A stretch of DNA of 64,000 nucleotides. It comes from Aphelocoma coerulescens (taxonomy: Eukaryota; Chordata; Aves; Passeriformes; Corvidae). The position numbers and the translations under genes were made by a program. Below are positions 20,203-30,849 of the stretch, piece by piece; the first letter of the stretch is position 1; the number at the start of each line of letters is the position of its first letter. The notes under the pieces were generated by a model. The model was not told where the DNA came from, searched no databases, and saw only the letters and a list, made by a program, of their open reading frames with translations. Where the stretch lies: the NCBI RefSeq assembly GCF_041296385.1, contig NW_027184084.1, forward strand, positions 992,001 through 1,056,000. The letters run 5' to 3'.

Positions 20203-20811
20203 AGGGGCCCTACCTCTAGCCAGGTAGAGGAAAGGGATAATCGGGTCTTTTGGACTGTGTGGGTCCGATGGCCTGGCACATCTGACCCACAAAAATACAC
20301 GGCTTTGGTTGACACTGGAGCTCAATGTACTCTGGTGCCATCAAGGTATGTGGGAACAGAACCCATTTCTATTTCTGGGGTGACAGGAGGATCCCAGCAG
20401 CTGACTGTACTAGAAGCTGAAGTGAGTTTAACTGGGAATGAGTGGCAGAAACACCGCATCGTGACTGGCCTGGAGGCCCCGTGCATTCTCGGCATAGACT
20501 ATCTCAGAAATGGATATTTCAAGGACCCAAAAGGACATCGTTGGGCTTTTGGGATAGCTGCTGTGGAGACAGAAGATATCAGACAACTGAGTACATTGCC
20601 TGGCCTCTCAGATGACCCGTCTGCCGTGGGACTGCTAAGAGTTGAAGAACAACAGGTACCAATCGCCACAGCAACAGTGCACCGTCGGCAATACCGCACC
20701 GACAGAGACTCTGTGGTTCCCATCCATGAGATGATTCGCAAGTTGGAGAGCCAAGGGGTGGTCAGCAAGGCCCATTCACCTTTCAACAGCCCTATATGGC
20801 CAGTGTGTAAG
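20203..20811 (+). pseudogene. pol: ERV-L (plus) protease and RT start
   Basis: Open frame with the aspartic protease active site DTGAQCTLVP (about 20310) and the usual LGIDYL near 20490, then the RT N-terminus (VVPIHEMIRKLESQGVVSKAHSPFNSPIWPV). The frame is cut at 20811 by a solo LTR and resumes at 21244. It lies in another frame than gag and would be reached by translational recoding or a separate start. The junction shows no clear slippery heptamer. Confidence 0.78.
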
Positions 20812-21243
20812 TGTTGGAAGCCGCGCGGGAGACGGAGCCTGGATCCCCGGCAGGGGGAGAAAAACAGAAGCCAAACCAATATGGTTGAAAAATACACTCC
20901 AATTTATTAGCAGTCTAAAGGCACTTATATAGTATACCAGCTTGTTAGCTCCTAAGTGGCTTAACGATTATCAAGACACATTTCTATTTCTACATAATTG
21001 GACTACATTGGCAGTTTTCCACAGTCTTGTTATGATCAAAAGAATTTTGTGCTTGCCTTCCTGTATACTCCTAGATATCACACCTGCAAGTTCGTTACTC
21101 CCTGAAATTTCTCAGGCTGAAACTGTTTAGTTTCACACAGGGACTTTCCCACGGAAAATGTCTCTCATACACAAGCCTAAAAACCTCCAGCTCAATAGCT
21201 TGCACAGTCCTTTTATTGATCCCAATAATTCAATTCTCCAACA
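20812..21243 (-). mobile_element. Solo LTR inside ERV-L RT
   Basis: 432 bp, TGTTGGAAGCC to CTCCAACA on the plus strand, flanked by TGTAAG (20806-20811) and CGTAAG (21244-21249), a 6-bp duplication with one change. AATAAA on the minus strand (about 20901-20906) sets the orientation. No internal viral genes remain, so it formed by LTR-LTR recombination. Confidence 0.82.
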
Positions 21244-22640
21244 CGTAAGTCCAGCAGAGAATGGAGACTGACAGTGGACTACTGTGGCCTGAATGAGGTG
21301 ACTCTACCATTGAGTGCCGCTGTGCTGGACATGTTGGAGCTCCAGAATGAGCTAGAGTCCAAAGCAGCGAAGTGGTACTCCACTATTGACATTGCCAATG
21401 CCTTTTCTCCATTCCTTTAGCAGCAGAATGCAGGCCCCAGTTTGCTTTCACCTGGAAGAGTGTGCAGTACACCTGGATCCGACTGCACCAGGGGTGGAAG
21501 CACAGTACCACCATTTGCCATGGACTGATCCAGACTGCATTGGAAAAGGGTGAGGCTCCAGGACATCTGCAATACATCGATGACATCATCCTGTGAGGAA
21601 ACACAGCAAAGGAAGTATTTGAGGAAAGGAGAGAAAATCACCCAGATTCTCCTGGAAGCTGGCTTTGCCATCAAAAGGAGCAAAGTCAAGGGACCTGCCC
21701 AAGAGATCCAGTTCCTGGGAGTAAAGTGGCAAGAAGGACGACGTCAGATTCTCACCGAGGTCATCAATAAGATAACTGCGATGTCTCCACCGACCAGCAA
21801 GAAGGAAACACAAGCTTTCCTAGGCGCCATAGGTTTTTGGAGAATGCACATTCTCGAGTACCGCCACATCGTGAGCCCTCTCTACCTGGTTACCCGCAAG
21901 AAGAACGATTTCCACGGGGGCCCCAAACAGCAGCAAGCCTTCGCCCAGATCAAGCAGGAAATGGCTCATGCAGTAGCCCTTGGCCCAGTCAGGACAGGAC
22001 CAGAGGTGAAGAACATGCTCTACTCTGCAGCCGGGAACAAGGGTCTGTCCTGGAGCCTCTGGCAGAAGATGCCTGGTGAGACTCGTGGCCGACCACTGGG
22101 ATTCTGGAGCCGAAGCTACAGAGGGTTTGAAGCCAACTACACTCCCACAGAGAAGGAAATCTTGGCAGCCTACGAAGGAGTCCAAGCTGCCTCAGAAGTA
22201 ATCGGCACTGAAGCACAACTCCTCCTGGCACCCCGACTACCGGTGCTGGGTTGGATGTTCAAGGGAAAGGTTCCTTCCACGCATCACGCCACCGACACCA
22301 CATGAAGCACATGGATTGCTCTCATCACACAGCATGCCCGTATTGGAAACCCTAATCGCCTTGGGATTCTAGAAATTATAACAAACTGGCCTGAAGGTGA
22401 GACTTTTGGATTATCTTCTGAAGAAGAGGAAGAGCAAGTGACTCGTGCTGAGGAAGCCCCACCATATAATGAGCTACCGGAGACTGAAAGACGTTATGCC
22501 CTCTTCACTGATGGTTCCTGCCGAATTGTAGGCGCTAACCGGAAGTGGAAAGCTCCAGTATGGAGCCCCCCCAGGATGAGTTGCACAAGCTACTGAGGGA
22601 CAAGGTGGATCGAGTCAGGTTGCAGAGCTTAAAGCCCTCC
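21244..22640 (+). pseudogene. pol: ERV-L (plus) RT and RNase H start
   Basis: RT resumes after the solo LTR with NEVTLPLSAAVLDM, loses a base near 21405 (frame change before the FTWK block), and keeps the catalytic YIDDI at about 21573-21587. A stop (TGA near 21595) is followed by the open stretch 21550-22305 covering thumb and connection (QAFLGAIGFWRMHI, WSRSYRGFEANYTPTEKEILAAYEGVQ). RNase H begins near 22500 (LFTDGSC). Several single-base breaks make it non-functional. Confidence 0.75.
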
Positions 22641-23092
22641 AGCTGGCTTTGGATATTGCTGAACGAGAGAAGGGGCCGAGGCTCTATCTCTACACCGACT
22701 CGTGGATGGTAGCTAATGCTCTGTGGGGACAGCTGATTCGCTGGAGAAAAGCCAACTGGCAGCGCAGAGGGAAACCCATCTGGGCCACTGAAATTTGGCA
22801 GGACATCGCCGCCCGAGTAGAGAAGCTGACCATGAAGGTTCGACACGTGGATTCACACGTACTCAAAAGTCGGGCCAATGAAGAACATCGCAAAAACAAG
22901 CAGGTGGACCGAGCTGCCAAGGTGAAAGTATCACAGGTGGATCTGGACTGGCAGCACAAGGGAGAATTATTCCTAGCTCGTTGGGCCCATGATGCCTCTG
23001 GTCATCAGGGGAGAGATGCAACATACCAATGGGCCCGTGACCGAGGGGTGGACCTTACCATGGACAGCATCTCACAGGTCATCCACAGCTGA
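22641..23092 (+). pseudogene. pol: ERV-L (plus) RNase H end and integrase N-terminus
   Basis: Open frame with the second half of RNase H (LYLYTDSWMVANALWG, VRHVDSHVLKS) and the start of integrase (HDASGHQGRDATYQWARDRGVDL, a histidine-containing zinc-binding N-terminal domain). It ends with TGA at 23090-23092, before the cysteine pair of the zinc site (ETC..C). Confidence 0.72.
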
Positions 23093-23836
23093 GAGACCTG
23101 TGCTGCAATCAAACAGGCCAACAGGTGAAGCCTCTGTGGTACAGTGGATGATGGTCAAAGTACAGCTATGGGGAAGCCTGGCAAGTTGATTACATCACCC
23201 TTCCCCAAACCCGCCAAGGCAAGCGCTACGTGCTGACCATGGTTGAAGCAACCACTGGATGGCTGGAGACCTACCCTGTGCCTCATGCTACAGCCCGGAA
23301 CACCATCTTGGGCCTGGAAAAGCAAGTCCTGTGGAGACATGGCACCCCTGACACGATCGAGTCAGACAACGGGACTCATTTTAAGAACAGCCTCATCAAC
23401 ACCTGGGCCAGAGAACACGGTATCGAATGGATATATCACATTCCTTATCATGCACCAGCTGCCGGAAAAGTTGAACGCTGCAATGGACTACTTAAAACCA
23501 CCCTAAAGGCACTTGGTGGGGGGGACCTTCAAAAATTGGGAAGTGAACTTAGCGAAGGCCACCTGGATGGTCAATACCCGAGGGTCCATCAATCGAGCTG
23601 GTCCCGCCAAGTCTGAACCCTTGCACACAGTGGATGGAGATAGAGTCCCTGTGGTACACCTGAGAGGTATTTTAGGAAAGACTGTTTGGATTAATCCCAC
23701 CTCAGGCAAAGGCAAACCCATCCGTGGGATTGTCTTTGCTCAAGGACCTGGTTGCACTTGGTGGGTAATGCAGAAAGATAGAGAAACTCGTTGTGTACCA
23801 CAAGGAGACCTAATCTTAGGTGAGAATTGTGTGTAG
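23093..23836 (+). pseudogene. pol: ERV-L (plus) integrase core and C-terminus
   Basis: Integrase core in two overlapping frames. At 23230-23616 the TMVEATTGW strand, SDNGTHF (second catalytic Asp, about 23365) and GKVERCNGLLK (catalytic Glu, about 23468) are present. A G-run near 23516-23522 throws the frame, and the C-terminal domain continues in 23513-23836 (PVVHLRG...GCTWWVMQKD). The first catalytic Asp region (about 23180) lies in a third frame. Confidence 0.72.
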
Positions 23837-23848
23837 GGTTTCATTGTA

Positions 23849-23856
23849 TATATATG

Positions 23857-23892
<36 letters not shown>

Positions 23893-23897
23893 TGTAT
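23849..23897. repeat. TA microsatellite
   Basis: Alternating TA interrupted by TG steps, just after the ERV-L integrase stop and upstream of the 3' LTR. It is ordinary slippage-prone simple sequence. Confidence 0.9.
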
Positions 23898-23967
23898 GTG
23901 CATTTAGAGTTTAAGGAAGGTATTGATTTGGGATGATGTAGATGGTGATAGAATAAGGGGTGGATAA

Positions 23968-24537
23968 TGTCCTGGGTTGTAGTGTATTCTATTACCATCC
24001 TCATGAGCCTCATGTTGAAATCAGGTGGGGCAGTGTTTCCTTGCCTCCTCCCCCCAGACTATCTTTCTGTTAATGGCCCATCATTGTCCTGCTGCAGGAC
24101 TCAGAGATAACTCCCTCTGGACTATCTTCTGTTAATGAGCCTAATCAACACTTGGCCTCATGACTCATTACCCCATTGTGAGGTGTTCCACCCAGAGGGA
24201 GGAACCAAGCATCCCATCGTGGATATAATCTGGGACTCTGAACACCAGAGACAACCCTTTTCCACTGGATTTCCAGAGGACAGGAGTTACACAGCCACCA
24301 CTGGACTTTCTGAGGAAGAGCAGACCCCTTTTCTACAGGATCACTGCTTCAGAGGACTGCAGCCACCATTCTACCAGACTTCTACCACCACCCTCCCTAA
24401 CAGGGACTCAGGTTGTATCTTGACTCTGTCAGTTTGAACCAGTGTTTTCTTTTACTTTTTTTTTCCTTTTCTTTAATTTCCATTAAATTGTTATTCTGAC
24501 TTGGTGCCTCCCACTGGTTTGTTTTCAAACTAGTACA
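23968..24537 (+). mobile_element. ERV-L (plus) 3' LTR
   Basis: 570 bp, the partner of 17753-18318. The largest visible differences are a 9-base segment near 24003 and several single changes. No env precedes it. Confidence 0.85.
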
Positions 24538-24832
24538 ACTCCCTACAGGAACTTTTGGGCCCCTTGGGCCCCAGAGAAGTGCCTTGCTGTTAGGGAGATC
24601 CTCAACCACCCTTTCAGGACTTTTTGCTCTCCCCGGGATTATTGACTCAGACTTTGTAGGAAAAATCAAAATCATGGCTTGGACCCCTTTCCCACCTTGT
24701 ACAGTTCCTAAAGGAACCTGCATCGAGCAGCTGATTCTTTTCCTACATGAATCACAACCCGCTGTAGAGGAACACAAAGAAAGAGTAGGAGGATTTGGTT
24801 CCACAGGAACCCCACAAATTTTATGGGTACTG
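24538..24832 (+). pseudogene. pro: ERV-M dUTPase, remainder
   Basis: Continues the dUTPase begun at about 17690, with the GRSSTTLSGLFALPGIID and GKIKIMAWTPFPPCTVPKGTCIEQLILF blocks (about 24590-24745) and the glycine-rich C-terminal GGFGSTGTPQILW (about 24790-24830). In betaretroviruses dUTPase is encoded in the pro frame between nucleocapsid and protease, as here. It is cut at about 24832 by the LTR of the alpharetrovirus-like ERV. Protease should follow, but only its last part survives, at 46937. Confidence 0.75.
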
Positions 24833-25196
24833 TGTGGAATTAACTGCAAGTCAGCAAGCCTGTCTGATTCCAACATCGATCTTGGCACAATCCGTTTGTA
24901 CCCATGAGAAACAGAAGCAAAAAACCTAAACAACAGAGAGAGAGAACAGCAACAAAGCTGCACCTGGTGTTTTTCTGAATGCTTAGAATGCTTAGGTTAT
25001 AGGTAACCAATAATAGTATGTTGTAGTTAAATAATAGCCAATGAACCTATTGTAGTAGTTAAGCAACCAATGGAGAAATAACATGAATGATAAACATACA
25101 AAAGTGTATAAGTGACACTGGCTTCTAAAAATAAATGGCTTTTTGCTTGGAACTGTTGCGGGGCCTGTATGTGTTGTGTCTGTCTCAACAGCAACA
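24833..25196 (+). mobile_element. 5' LTR of alpharetrovirus-like ERV
   Basis: About 364 bp from TGTGGAATTAAC to CAGCAACA, with AATAAA at 25130-25135 and the primer site two bases downstream. The left edge is inferred from where ERV-M dUTPase homology ends. No second copy is present for comparison. Confidence 0.6.
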
Positions 25197-25198
25197 TC

Positions 25199-25216
25199 TG
25201 GTGACCCCAACGTGCT
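25199..25216 (+). promoter_or_regulatory. Primer binding site, tRNA-Trp type
   Basis: TGGTGACCCCAACGTGCT, two mismatches from the complement of tRNA-Trp, the primer typical of alpharetroviruses. Confidence 0.75.
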
Positions 25217-25347
25217 ATTGCAACGAAAAGTGAGGTTACAACGAAAAGTGATCATATCACAGGAATGGCTGGGCGACGTGCAGTGGAGACGGAGCCTGGT
25301 GTAGCAAAAAGAGCAGAGGTGTTCTGCCAACAGTCTGGACCATTGTT

Positions 25348-26201
25348 TTGATACCTTGTCGAGTCTTTGTCAAGGTGAGCCACAGGGAACAAATTAAGAT
25401 AGGAAATAATTTATCGAGTGACGAAAAGACAGTAGTGTCGACTTGGAAGTCACTTTTAAATCAGAAGAGTGTTAAACCACAGACCTTGCCCTTCAAAGTG
25501 TCTTGCTGTGAGCACGATCCCAGAACTTCCCCACGGACGCCAGTGTAGCATTCAGTGTGTCCACATGGAAGGCGGTGGGGGACAAACCCTGGGATGTGAT
25601 CTCCAATGGAGAAAAAAATGCCTCGGTCTTGGCTCCCACCAGGCAGCTGCTGTCTGAAACTTTGAAGGAGTGGAAAAACGAACAGGACCAGAGGGAGTGG
25701 GAATTGGCAGAAGGTGCGCAGCTGGTGGCTGATGCGGAGGCAGAGGTGCCGATGGCTGAAGTGGAGGAGGGGGAGACTCTGGGTGCCTGCTCTAGTGGGT
25801 TGACTAGTACGCACAACATTGTTAAGGCAGAAGTAGAAAAGAATCCCAGTGGGTCCTCCTTGTACCTGTCTCCGAGAGACTATGTTAAACCCACATACCC
25901 CTCCCCAGCTGAGCACCTGGCTGAGCTTTCACTGAAAGATCGCAAGGGTGAGCCTCCAGTTGTGCCCTCTGCTCCGCCACCCCTGTCTCCTCTGGACCTG
26001 GGTGACAATCTTGAGCCCTGTGCTGAAAGTCCTGGAGTGGGGTGCCCTACTCCCCCCCCTCCCATAAATCCGCTTTATCCACCCTTGCCTGTGGATGAGT
26101 GGAGGGATTGGAACAACCCTTGGTACCGTCTTTGGAACCCTCCGGCATTCTCTGTGGAACGGGATGGCTCCAGTGGCAGCTGCAGTAGCTCTGTCTGAGG
26201 C
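25348..26201 (+). pseudogene. gag: Alpharetrovirus-like gag, N-terminal part
   Basis: Two frames. The first, 25348-25548, encodes a basic matrix-like start (VKVSHREQIKIGNNLSSDEK). The second, 25557-26198, encodes 213 residues that are acidic and then strongly proline-rich (PSAPPPLSPLDLG, PTPPPPINPLYPPLP), the composition of a Gag linker upstream of capsid. No capsid or zinc knuckle follows. Position after a tRNA-Trp primer site and the late-domain-like PPPPINPLYPPLP segment support the call; sequence identity to known Gags cannot be judged here. Confidence 0.55.
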
Positions 26202-27854
26202 CCTGGCAGAGCACTCAGGAACAGCAGCAGCTTCTTTCCCCCCCTTCTTCCCCCCACTACTGCGTTTTCCCTGTGTATCACCAAGCCGAAGAGGGCAGCG
26301 AGGGGGGACAGGCGAGCCCTGGCATCCTCCCCACGCTCTGCTTGGAGGACCCAGACAACTGTGGGGGGCCCAGGGGGGCCCATTCAGGGCTGCGCAGTCC
26401 CATTCCTGCATGTTTTTTCAAGGTGCTTTTTTAATTAATGAAACTGAGTTGCAGAGAATTTGTTCGACTTGAAGAAAAGGAAAGACCAGCTTCCAGCTTC
26501 TGCCCTGCTCTTCCTCTCCCTCCCTGTGTTCGTGATATGGAAAGGTTACCACTGGAAGAGCTTCTGAGAAATGCTTGTTTTGTCCCAACCTTAGTGCCCT
26601 TGCAAATGCATATTACTCGTGTTAAAAAAATATGTTTTAGTATGCCTCTCAAGAACATATGTGGCTTCTGTTAAAAGCAGCTTATATTTTCAGTAAGCTG
26701 TAGATTCTGATAGGATTGTTTACTGGAGAGGTTCAAGATTATCTGTACCGGTACCCTCAGATCCCTCCTTGAAAAGAGCAATTAACTTTAAGGTCGGATG
26801 TTGAAACCTTGAATGATTTACAGGGTTGCTGGGAGCAATTAGCTGGCTGAATTCCTTTCTTTACTCCCTTGTTAACGTTATCTGCAGAAACTATTCGAGG
26901 TTTATGTATAATTGGCTCATGATTCTCCACTGCAAAAGCAGAGGGACCTGTGCCAGGTTTACCATTTTGCTTGCTCTTTTATCCCACAGCTTTACTAAGG
27001 TAATTTTACCATTAATGTTTTGCCATGAATGAACATGCAACAGCTTTTCAAATTGGTACAGCTATTTAGTGGTTCAAGTGTAGATTTTTTTTTCCCTTGC
27101 CACTTCAAAATTAAAATTGGACTTGATATCAAAAACGTTTAAGTACAGTGATGGGCCAGTAAAGTGACTAGGAGTGATACTACCTTACAAAACAGACTTG
27201 GTCTCTGAGTATGTGTTATCTGCTCAGTGGCTGAATTTCTAATATTCACTGTTCTTATACAGACAGGAAAACAGTAAACAGTAGTATACTCCTCTGGAAT
27301 CATCTGAAACCATGGTTTTGTAGCTGTTTATATGCACTTGTTAGTTCTATGCACCCACTGACCTACCAGAGTTACATGTGCAAAACTCAGAGCAGTATTA
27401 TATGACTAGGCCCTTGGTATTTATCATTGCCTTTAATAGTCCAAGGTCAAATCTACTGTACTGATAATCACCAAAGGCTGTCTTGCCATGTGCAAACTGA
27501 GCAGGTTTTAAGTGTGATTTGCCAGTATATACGCTGTTGTCACTTTTCTAACTAAAAACATTGATGGTATTCTTTGGCACATCTTGAAGATTGACAGAGA
27601 TTTAATGATTGTAATGTGCCTTGTAAAGCTGTATCTTGAAAGACTCTAGAAAAATTATGCTTCTACTAGGAAAGTACTGAGGGACGTATGATATTGTCAT
27701 TTTTGTGAGTACACCTGCTATGTGGAAAATCATGCGAACTTCTACCAGAAGAGTCCTGACTGTGAACGAATATTTTCAATCATGTTTACAGTTACCATGA
27801 CCTATTCTCACAACTGAATTATGTCACATCAAAACTGAATAGTATGGCCCTCTG
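26202..27854. other. Unassigned sequence between gag and the inserted provirus
   Basis: About 1.65 kb. The first 200 bases are pyrimidine- and GC-rich; the rest is AT-rich with no frame over 80 codons that resembles retroviral protein. Pol would be expected here. It may be a captured or deleted-and-filled segment, or pre-insertion genomic DNA joined by rearrangement. It is continuous with 35134 onward once the class II provirus is removed. Confidence 0.5.
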
Positions 27855-28455
27855 TGTGGGAGTGTGTTAGCTTAGTTCAGTCCGGGTCTCCCCCCTATGT
27901 TCTGTAAGTTTGGTGTACCCCAGTTGGCACCCCCCCTGTTTTATTTAAATCACCCTGTCTGTCATTTTTATCTCCTCCCAGGACCCTGTCTGTCACTCTG
28001 CCACCCCTCCCAGGCTTCTGGAAAGTTCTAGCCAGGGGGCCAGGTGATTAGTCCTGGGAAAGGAGTCCCTCCCTTCCCCTGTTATAGTTGGTTCCCTTAT
28101 GTGTCCCTCGTTCTGCTTGCCGCACCCTTCCCTTCCCTTGTTGGTTGTTCTGTACACCCCCCCCATGCCCCCCCCCGCCATAAAATGCCCTGGCTCGCGA
28201 TCTGCAGGTGCTCTGGGTTGGGCACCCCTGGTGGTTGAGGTCCCCCCGTTCGGAGGACCAATAAACTTTCTGGATTTAACCCAACTCTGAGCCTGCCCCC
28301 TTTCCTCCGCAGTCTGCCTTTATTGCCGCGGTCCCTTGGAAGGACCCACGAGCCAGACCTCCGATCCCTCCGATATCAGAGGCTGGCCCCCGTTGCCTGC
28401 TGTGTCCCGAGCTGACCGGGCTGAGTGGGAACTGTTCCCAGAAGACACAACAGCA
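27855..28455 (+). mobile_element. ERV-Y 5' LTR
   Basis: 601 bp, TGTGGGAGTGTG to AACAGCA. CCATAAAATGCC near 28180 may act as the TATA box, and AATAAA lies at about 28260-28265. Confidence 0.92.
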
Positions 28456-28458
28456 ATT

Positions 28459-28476
28459 TGGCGCCCAATGTGGGGC
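28459..28476 (+). promoter_or_regulatory. ERV-Y primer binding site, tRNA-Lys1,2
   Basis: TGGCGCCCAATGTGGGGC, three bases after the LTR. One mismatch from the tRNA-Lys1,2 complement used by several betaretroviruses. Confidence 0.8.
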
Positions 28477-28995
28477 TGCCGTTCCATCGGACCGCAAAGA
28501 CAGTGTGGCGCCCGAGCATGGGGTTCCTCGTTCTATCGGACCCCCACGGAAGGGGCGTCCTCGGCATAGGCAGCTTGGCGCCCGGGCGTGGGGCCCCGCT
28601 TCCCTCAGACCCCACGGAAGGGACTGATTGTTTCGGCAAGTGCGTCCTCGGGACGTCAAGCTACCCCAGCTGCAGCACGCTCCGTTTTAGTGAGCAGCGT
28701 TACTGGGGGTGAGAACGGTAGCTTCGCCCGCGCTGCGAAGTCGTTCTTGGTGGAGGAATCGAACGCCTGGAGCATGCCTGGACGCCAGTCAGGTAAGTAT
28801 TTTTCCCGGGGGGGGGAAAACTTGCCTCAAAGCCGGTAAAGGCTTTTCTTTCGGACCAGTAAGGTCCCCGGCTCTCGAAGAGCCGAACGGAGGCTGCTCA
28901 GCCCCGGAGCAAGCGCGGTTCGCTTGTCTCCGGTTGGGTTTTGGGAGACCGGCGTTCTAGGCTTTAATCCAGCTCCAGACGCTGTGCTGTTGGCT

Positions 28996-30849
28996 ATGGG
29001 CGTCGGACTGTCCACAGTGCAGAAGGAGGCATTTCTCCAAGTTGCGGGACTCCTTCAGGGTGGGGGGATAAGTTTTTCAAAGGGATGTTTAAAACGGTTT
29101 ATTCGGTGGCTGTTTCTGCACTTCCCTCAGTGCTCTCAGAGTTCGGTTTTGACCGTTCCCTTCTGGAACGCCGTGAGAGAGACACTAGCGCGATCGAATT
29201 CTGCCAAAGAGAAAGATTTCTCTTTTCTGTATTTGCAGATTCGATCGGCGTTAGCTAAAAAAAGGGAGAGGGAAGGACGAACAGCCCCGAATTCCCCAGT
29301 TGTTACCCCTAACCCGTCTCCCGAACCCGTGTCCCCTCAAACGGGCATCCTGAGGAGAGCAACCCGTGATACGCAGGGCTGCTACCGTCTCCCTGGCTCT
29401 CCTCGGGGTTCTCGGAGTCCCCGCTCGGACAGTCCCGGCCAGACTGCCCGAGGCTTATCCCGTTCCCCAGCTTCCCCAGTTATCAGACCCCGAGTTCGGT
29501 TTAGTGATCCAGACAGTTTAGAAAATGCCCTCCCTGCCCGAGAAGGACAAGATGGAGGGCGCCAAGTGGAAGGGACCCCCTCTTGCCTTCCCCCCCGCTT
29601 TTCCACCCGAAATCCCTTTCTCCCGAGTCCCAACCCCTTTTGCCCCGACCCCTCCTACTCCCAAGTTGGATCCACCCCTCTTACCCCTCCTACCTGCCCC
29701 CAGTGCACGCCCCCGTGCTCCGCCCCCAGAAATCGCGGGTCCATGCCCGGCTGCCACCCACTTCCTGCTTCCGGTTCTCACGCCTGTTCTTCCGGTTCCC
29801 ACGGTGTCTGGCCGGAAGGGGGTTGGCCGGAGGACTGGAACCCGGAACTGCATCCCATTCCCTCCGCCTCTCCGGTTTATTATCAGAGGTCCCGGAGAGG
29901 AGGAACAACCCATGTCAGCTGGGAACCCCTCTCACACCAAACAATAAAGGAACTCTGCAAAGCGCAGAAGGAGTTTGGGAGAGAAAACAGATATATCCGT
30001 GGCCTTTTAAAAGCAAATCTCTCCGGAGCAGTAATGACACCTTTCGATCTGCGTCAGCTTTTCTCATGCCTGCTTTCCTCAGCAGAGTTTCTGCTCTGGA
30101 AGGCAGCGTGGGAAAGGGAGCTCCGCAGGCTCCTTCCAGCGCTCTTGCAAGGTTCTGATACGGCCGTTGATGCCGACAATGAGGCACTTACATTGGACCA
30201 TCTGAGCGGCGAAGGGGATTGGGCTCTGGCACCAAAGCAGGCTCAAGGCTTGCCTTTGGAGGTTCTGCAACAGATCAAGGAAGCGGCCAGTAAGGCATTC
30301 CTTGGTCTGAGGCTTGATATGCCCATAGAATCTTACTCGCAAGTCCGGCAGGAACCCACTGAGTCATTCCTGAAGTTTGTGGAAAGACTAACCCGAGCTG
30401 TAGAGTTGCAGGTTAAGCAGCCGGCAGCCAGGGAAGAGGTCATTGCAGAGATGGCCATGGTGAATGCCAACCCTCAGTGCAAGGCAGCCATCCTGAGCCT
30501 CCCCCTGGACCCCCCGCTGACCATACAGACCATGTTAGAAGTTTGTGCTGCGAAGGCACCACACCTGCATCCTGCCAGCTCGGACAGACAGTGGCCCAGA
30601 GGAATGGCCTCAGTGGGAACAGCAATGCATCGCTCTGCAGCGGACCAGAGGAGGACTACGGGCCTGAACACCAAACCACCTCCAACCATGAACAGCCACA
30701 GGCGAACCCCGCAGGCCAGGAGCACCTGCTTCCTATGTGACCAGCCTGGACATTGGACAAGGGACTGCCCGCTCAAGTGGCAGTTCCAGCGATTTAAAAA
30801 AGAACATGAACCTGGGGGACAGGAGGGCCAACTCCAACAAAAAAACTGA
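28996..30849 (+). CDS. gag: ERV-Y gag polyprotein
   Basis: An intact 617-codon frame. The frame is open from 28924, but I choose the Met at 28996 because it gives Met-Gly (MGVGLSTVQ), the myristoylation context. Matrix covers residues 1 to about 95 (CLKRFIRWLFLHFPQ, VPFWNAVRETLA). A long Ser/Pro/Arg-rich linker (about 95-310) holds late-domain-like proline runs. Capsid runs from about 315 to 560 (WEPLSHQTIKELCKAQKEFG, MTPFDLRQLFSCLLSSAEFLLWK, and the major homology region ESYSQVRQEPTESFLKFVERL). One CCHC zinc knuckle, CFLCDQPGHWTRDC, sits at about 30726-30767. Many betaretroviral Gags carry two knuckles. The frame ends at TGA 30847-30849, overlapping the frameshift signal. Confidence 0.9.
   Translation: MGVGLSTVQKEAFLQVAGLLQGGGISFSKGCLKRFIRWLFLHFPQCSQSSVLTVPFWNAVRETLARSNSAKEKDFSFLYLQIRSALAKKREREGRTAPNSPVVTPNPSPEPVSPQTGILRRATRDTQGCYRLPGSPRGSRSPRSDSPGQTARGLSRSPASPVIRPRVRFSDPDSLENALPAREGQDGGRQVEGTPSCLPPRFSTRNPFLPSPNPFCPDPSYSQVGSTPLTPPTCPQCTPPCSAPRNRGSMPGCHPLPASGSHACSSGSHGVWPEGGWPEDWNPELHPIPSASPVYYQRSRRGGTTHVSWEPLSHQTIKELCKAQKEFGRENRYIRGLLKANLSGAVMTPFDLRQLFSCLLSSAEFLLWKAAWERELRRLLPALLQGSDTAVDADNEALTLDHLSGEGDWALAPKQAQGLPLEVLQQIKEAASKAFLGLRLDMPIESYSQVRQEPTESFLKFVERLTRAVELQVKQPAAREEVIAEMAMVNANPQCKAAILSLPLDPPLTIQTMLEVCAAKAPHLHPASSDRQWPRGMASVGTAMHRSAADQRRTTGLNTKPPPTMNSHRRTPQARSTCFLCDQPGHWTRDCPLKWQFQRFKKEHEPGGQEGQLQQKN
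30840..30846 (+). promoter_or_regulatory. gag-pro -1 frameshift signal AAAAAAC
   Basis: A canonical slippery heptamer in the zero frame A-AAA-AAC, immediately before the gag TGA. A -1 shift enters the pro-pol frame at 30846, which stays open to 32996. The GC-rich sequence just downstream (about 30853-30880) could form the stimulatory structure. Confidence 0.85.

Larger units (their letters stand above)
17753..24537 (+). mobile_element. ERV-L (plus) provirus
   Basis: A class III (ERV-L, spumavirus-related) provirus of 6.8 kb with LTRs at 17753-18318 and 23968-24537, a tRNA-Lys1,2-type primer site, gag with a membrane N-terminus, protease, RT, RNase H and integrase, and no env. It lies inside the ERV-M dUTPase. 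The flanks AATCC (17748-17752) and ACTCC (24538-24542) fit a 5-bp target duplication with one change. A solo LTR (20812-21243) interrupts its RT. Confidence 0.85.

Noticed and set aside
23849..23897. A regulatory hairpin
   Set aside because: Alternating TA/TG sequence self-pairs trivially; it is a microsatellite.
24907..24969. Start of the ERV-M protease after dUTPase
   Set aside because: No protease motif is present; the bases fit better as U3 of the alpharetrovirus-like LTR beginning near 24833.
25557..26198. A host gene exon
   Set aside because: The position just after an LTR and tRNA-Trp primer site and the Gag-linker composition favour gag, although the identity is weak.
28044..28290. 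Short open frames inside the 601-bp LTRs, repeated at 34722-34968
   Set aside because: Identical only because the LTRs are duplicates. No start context or domain, and they overlap promoter and polyadenylation sequence.
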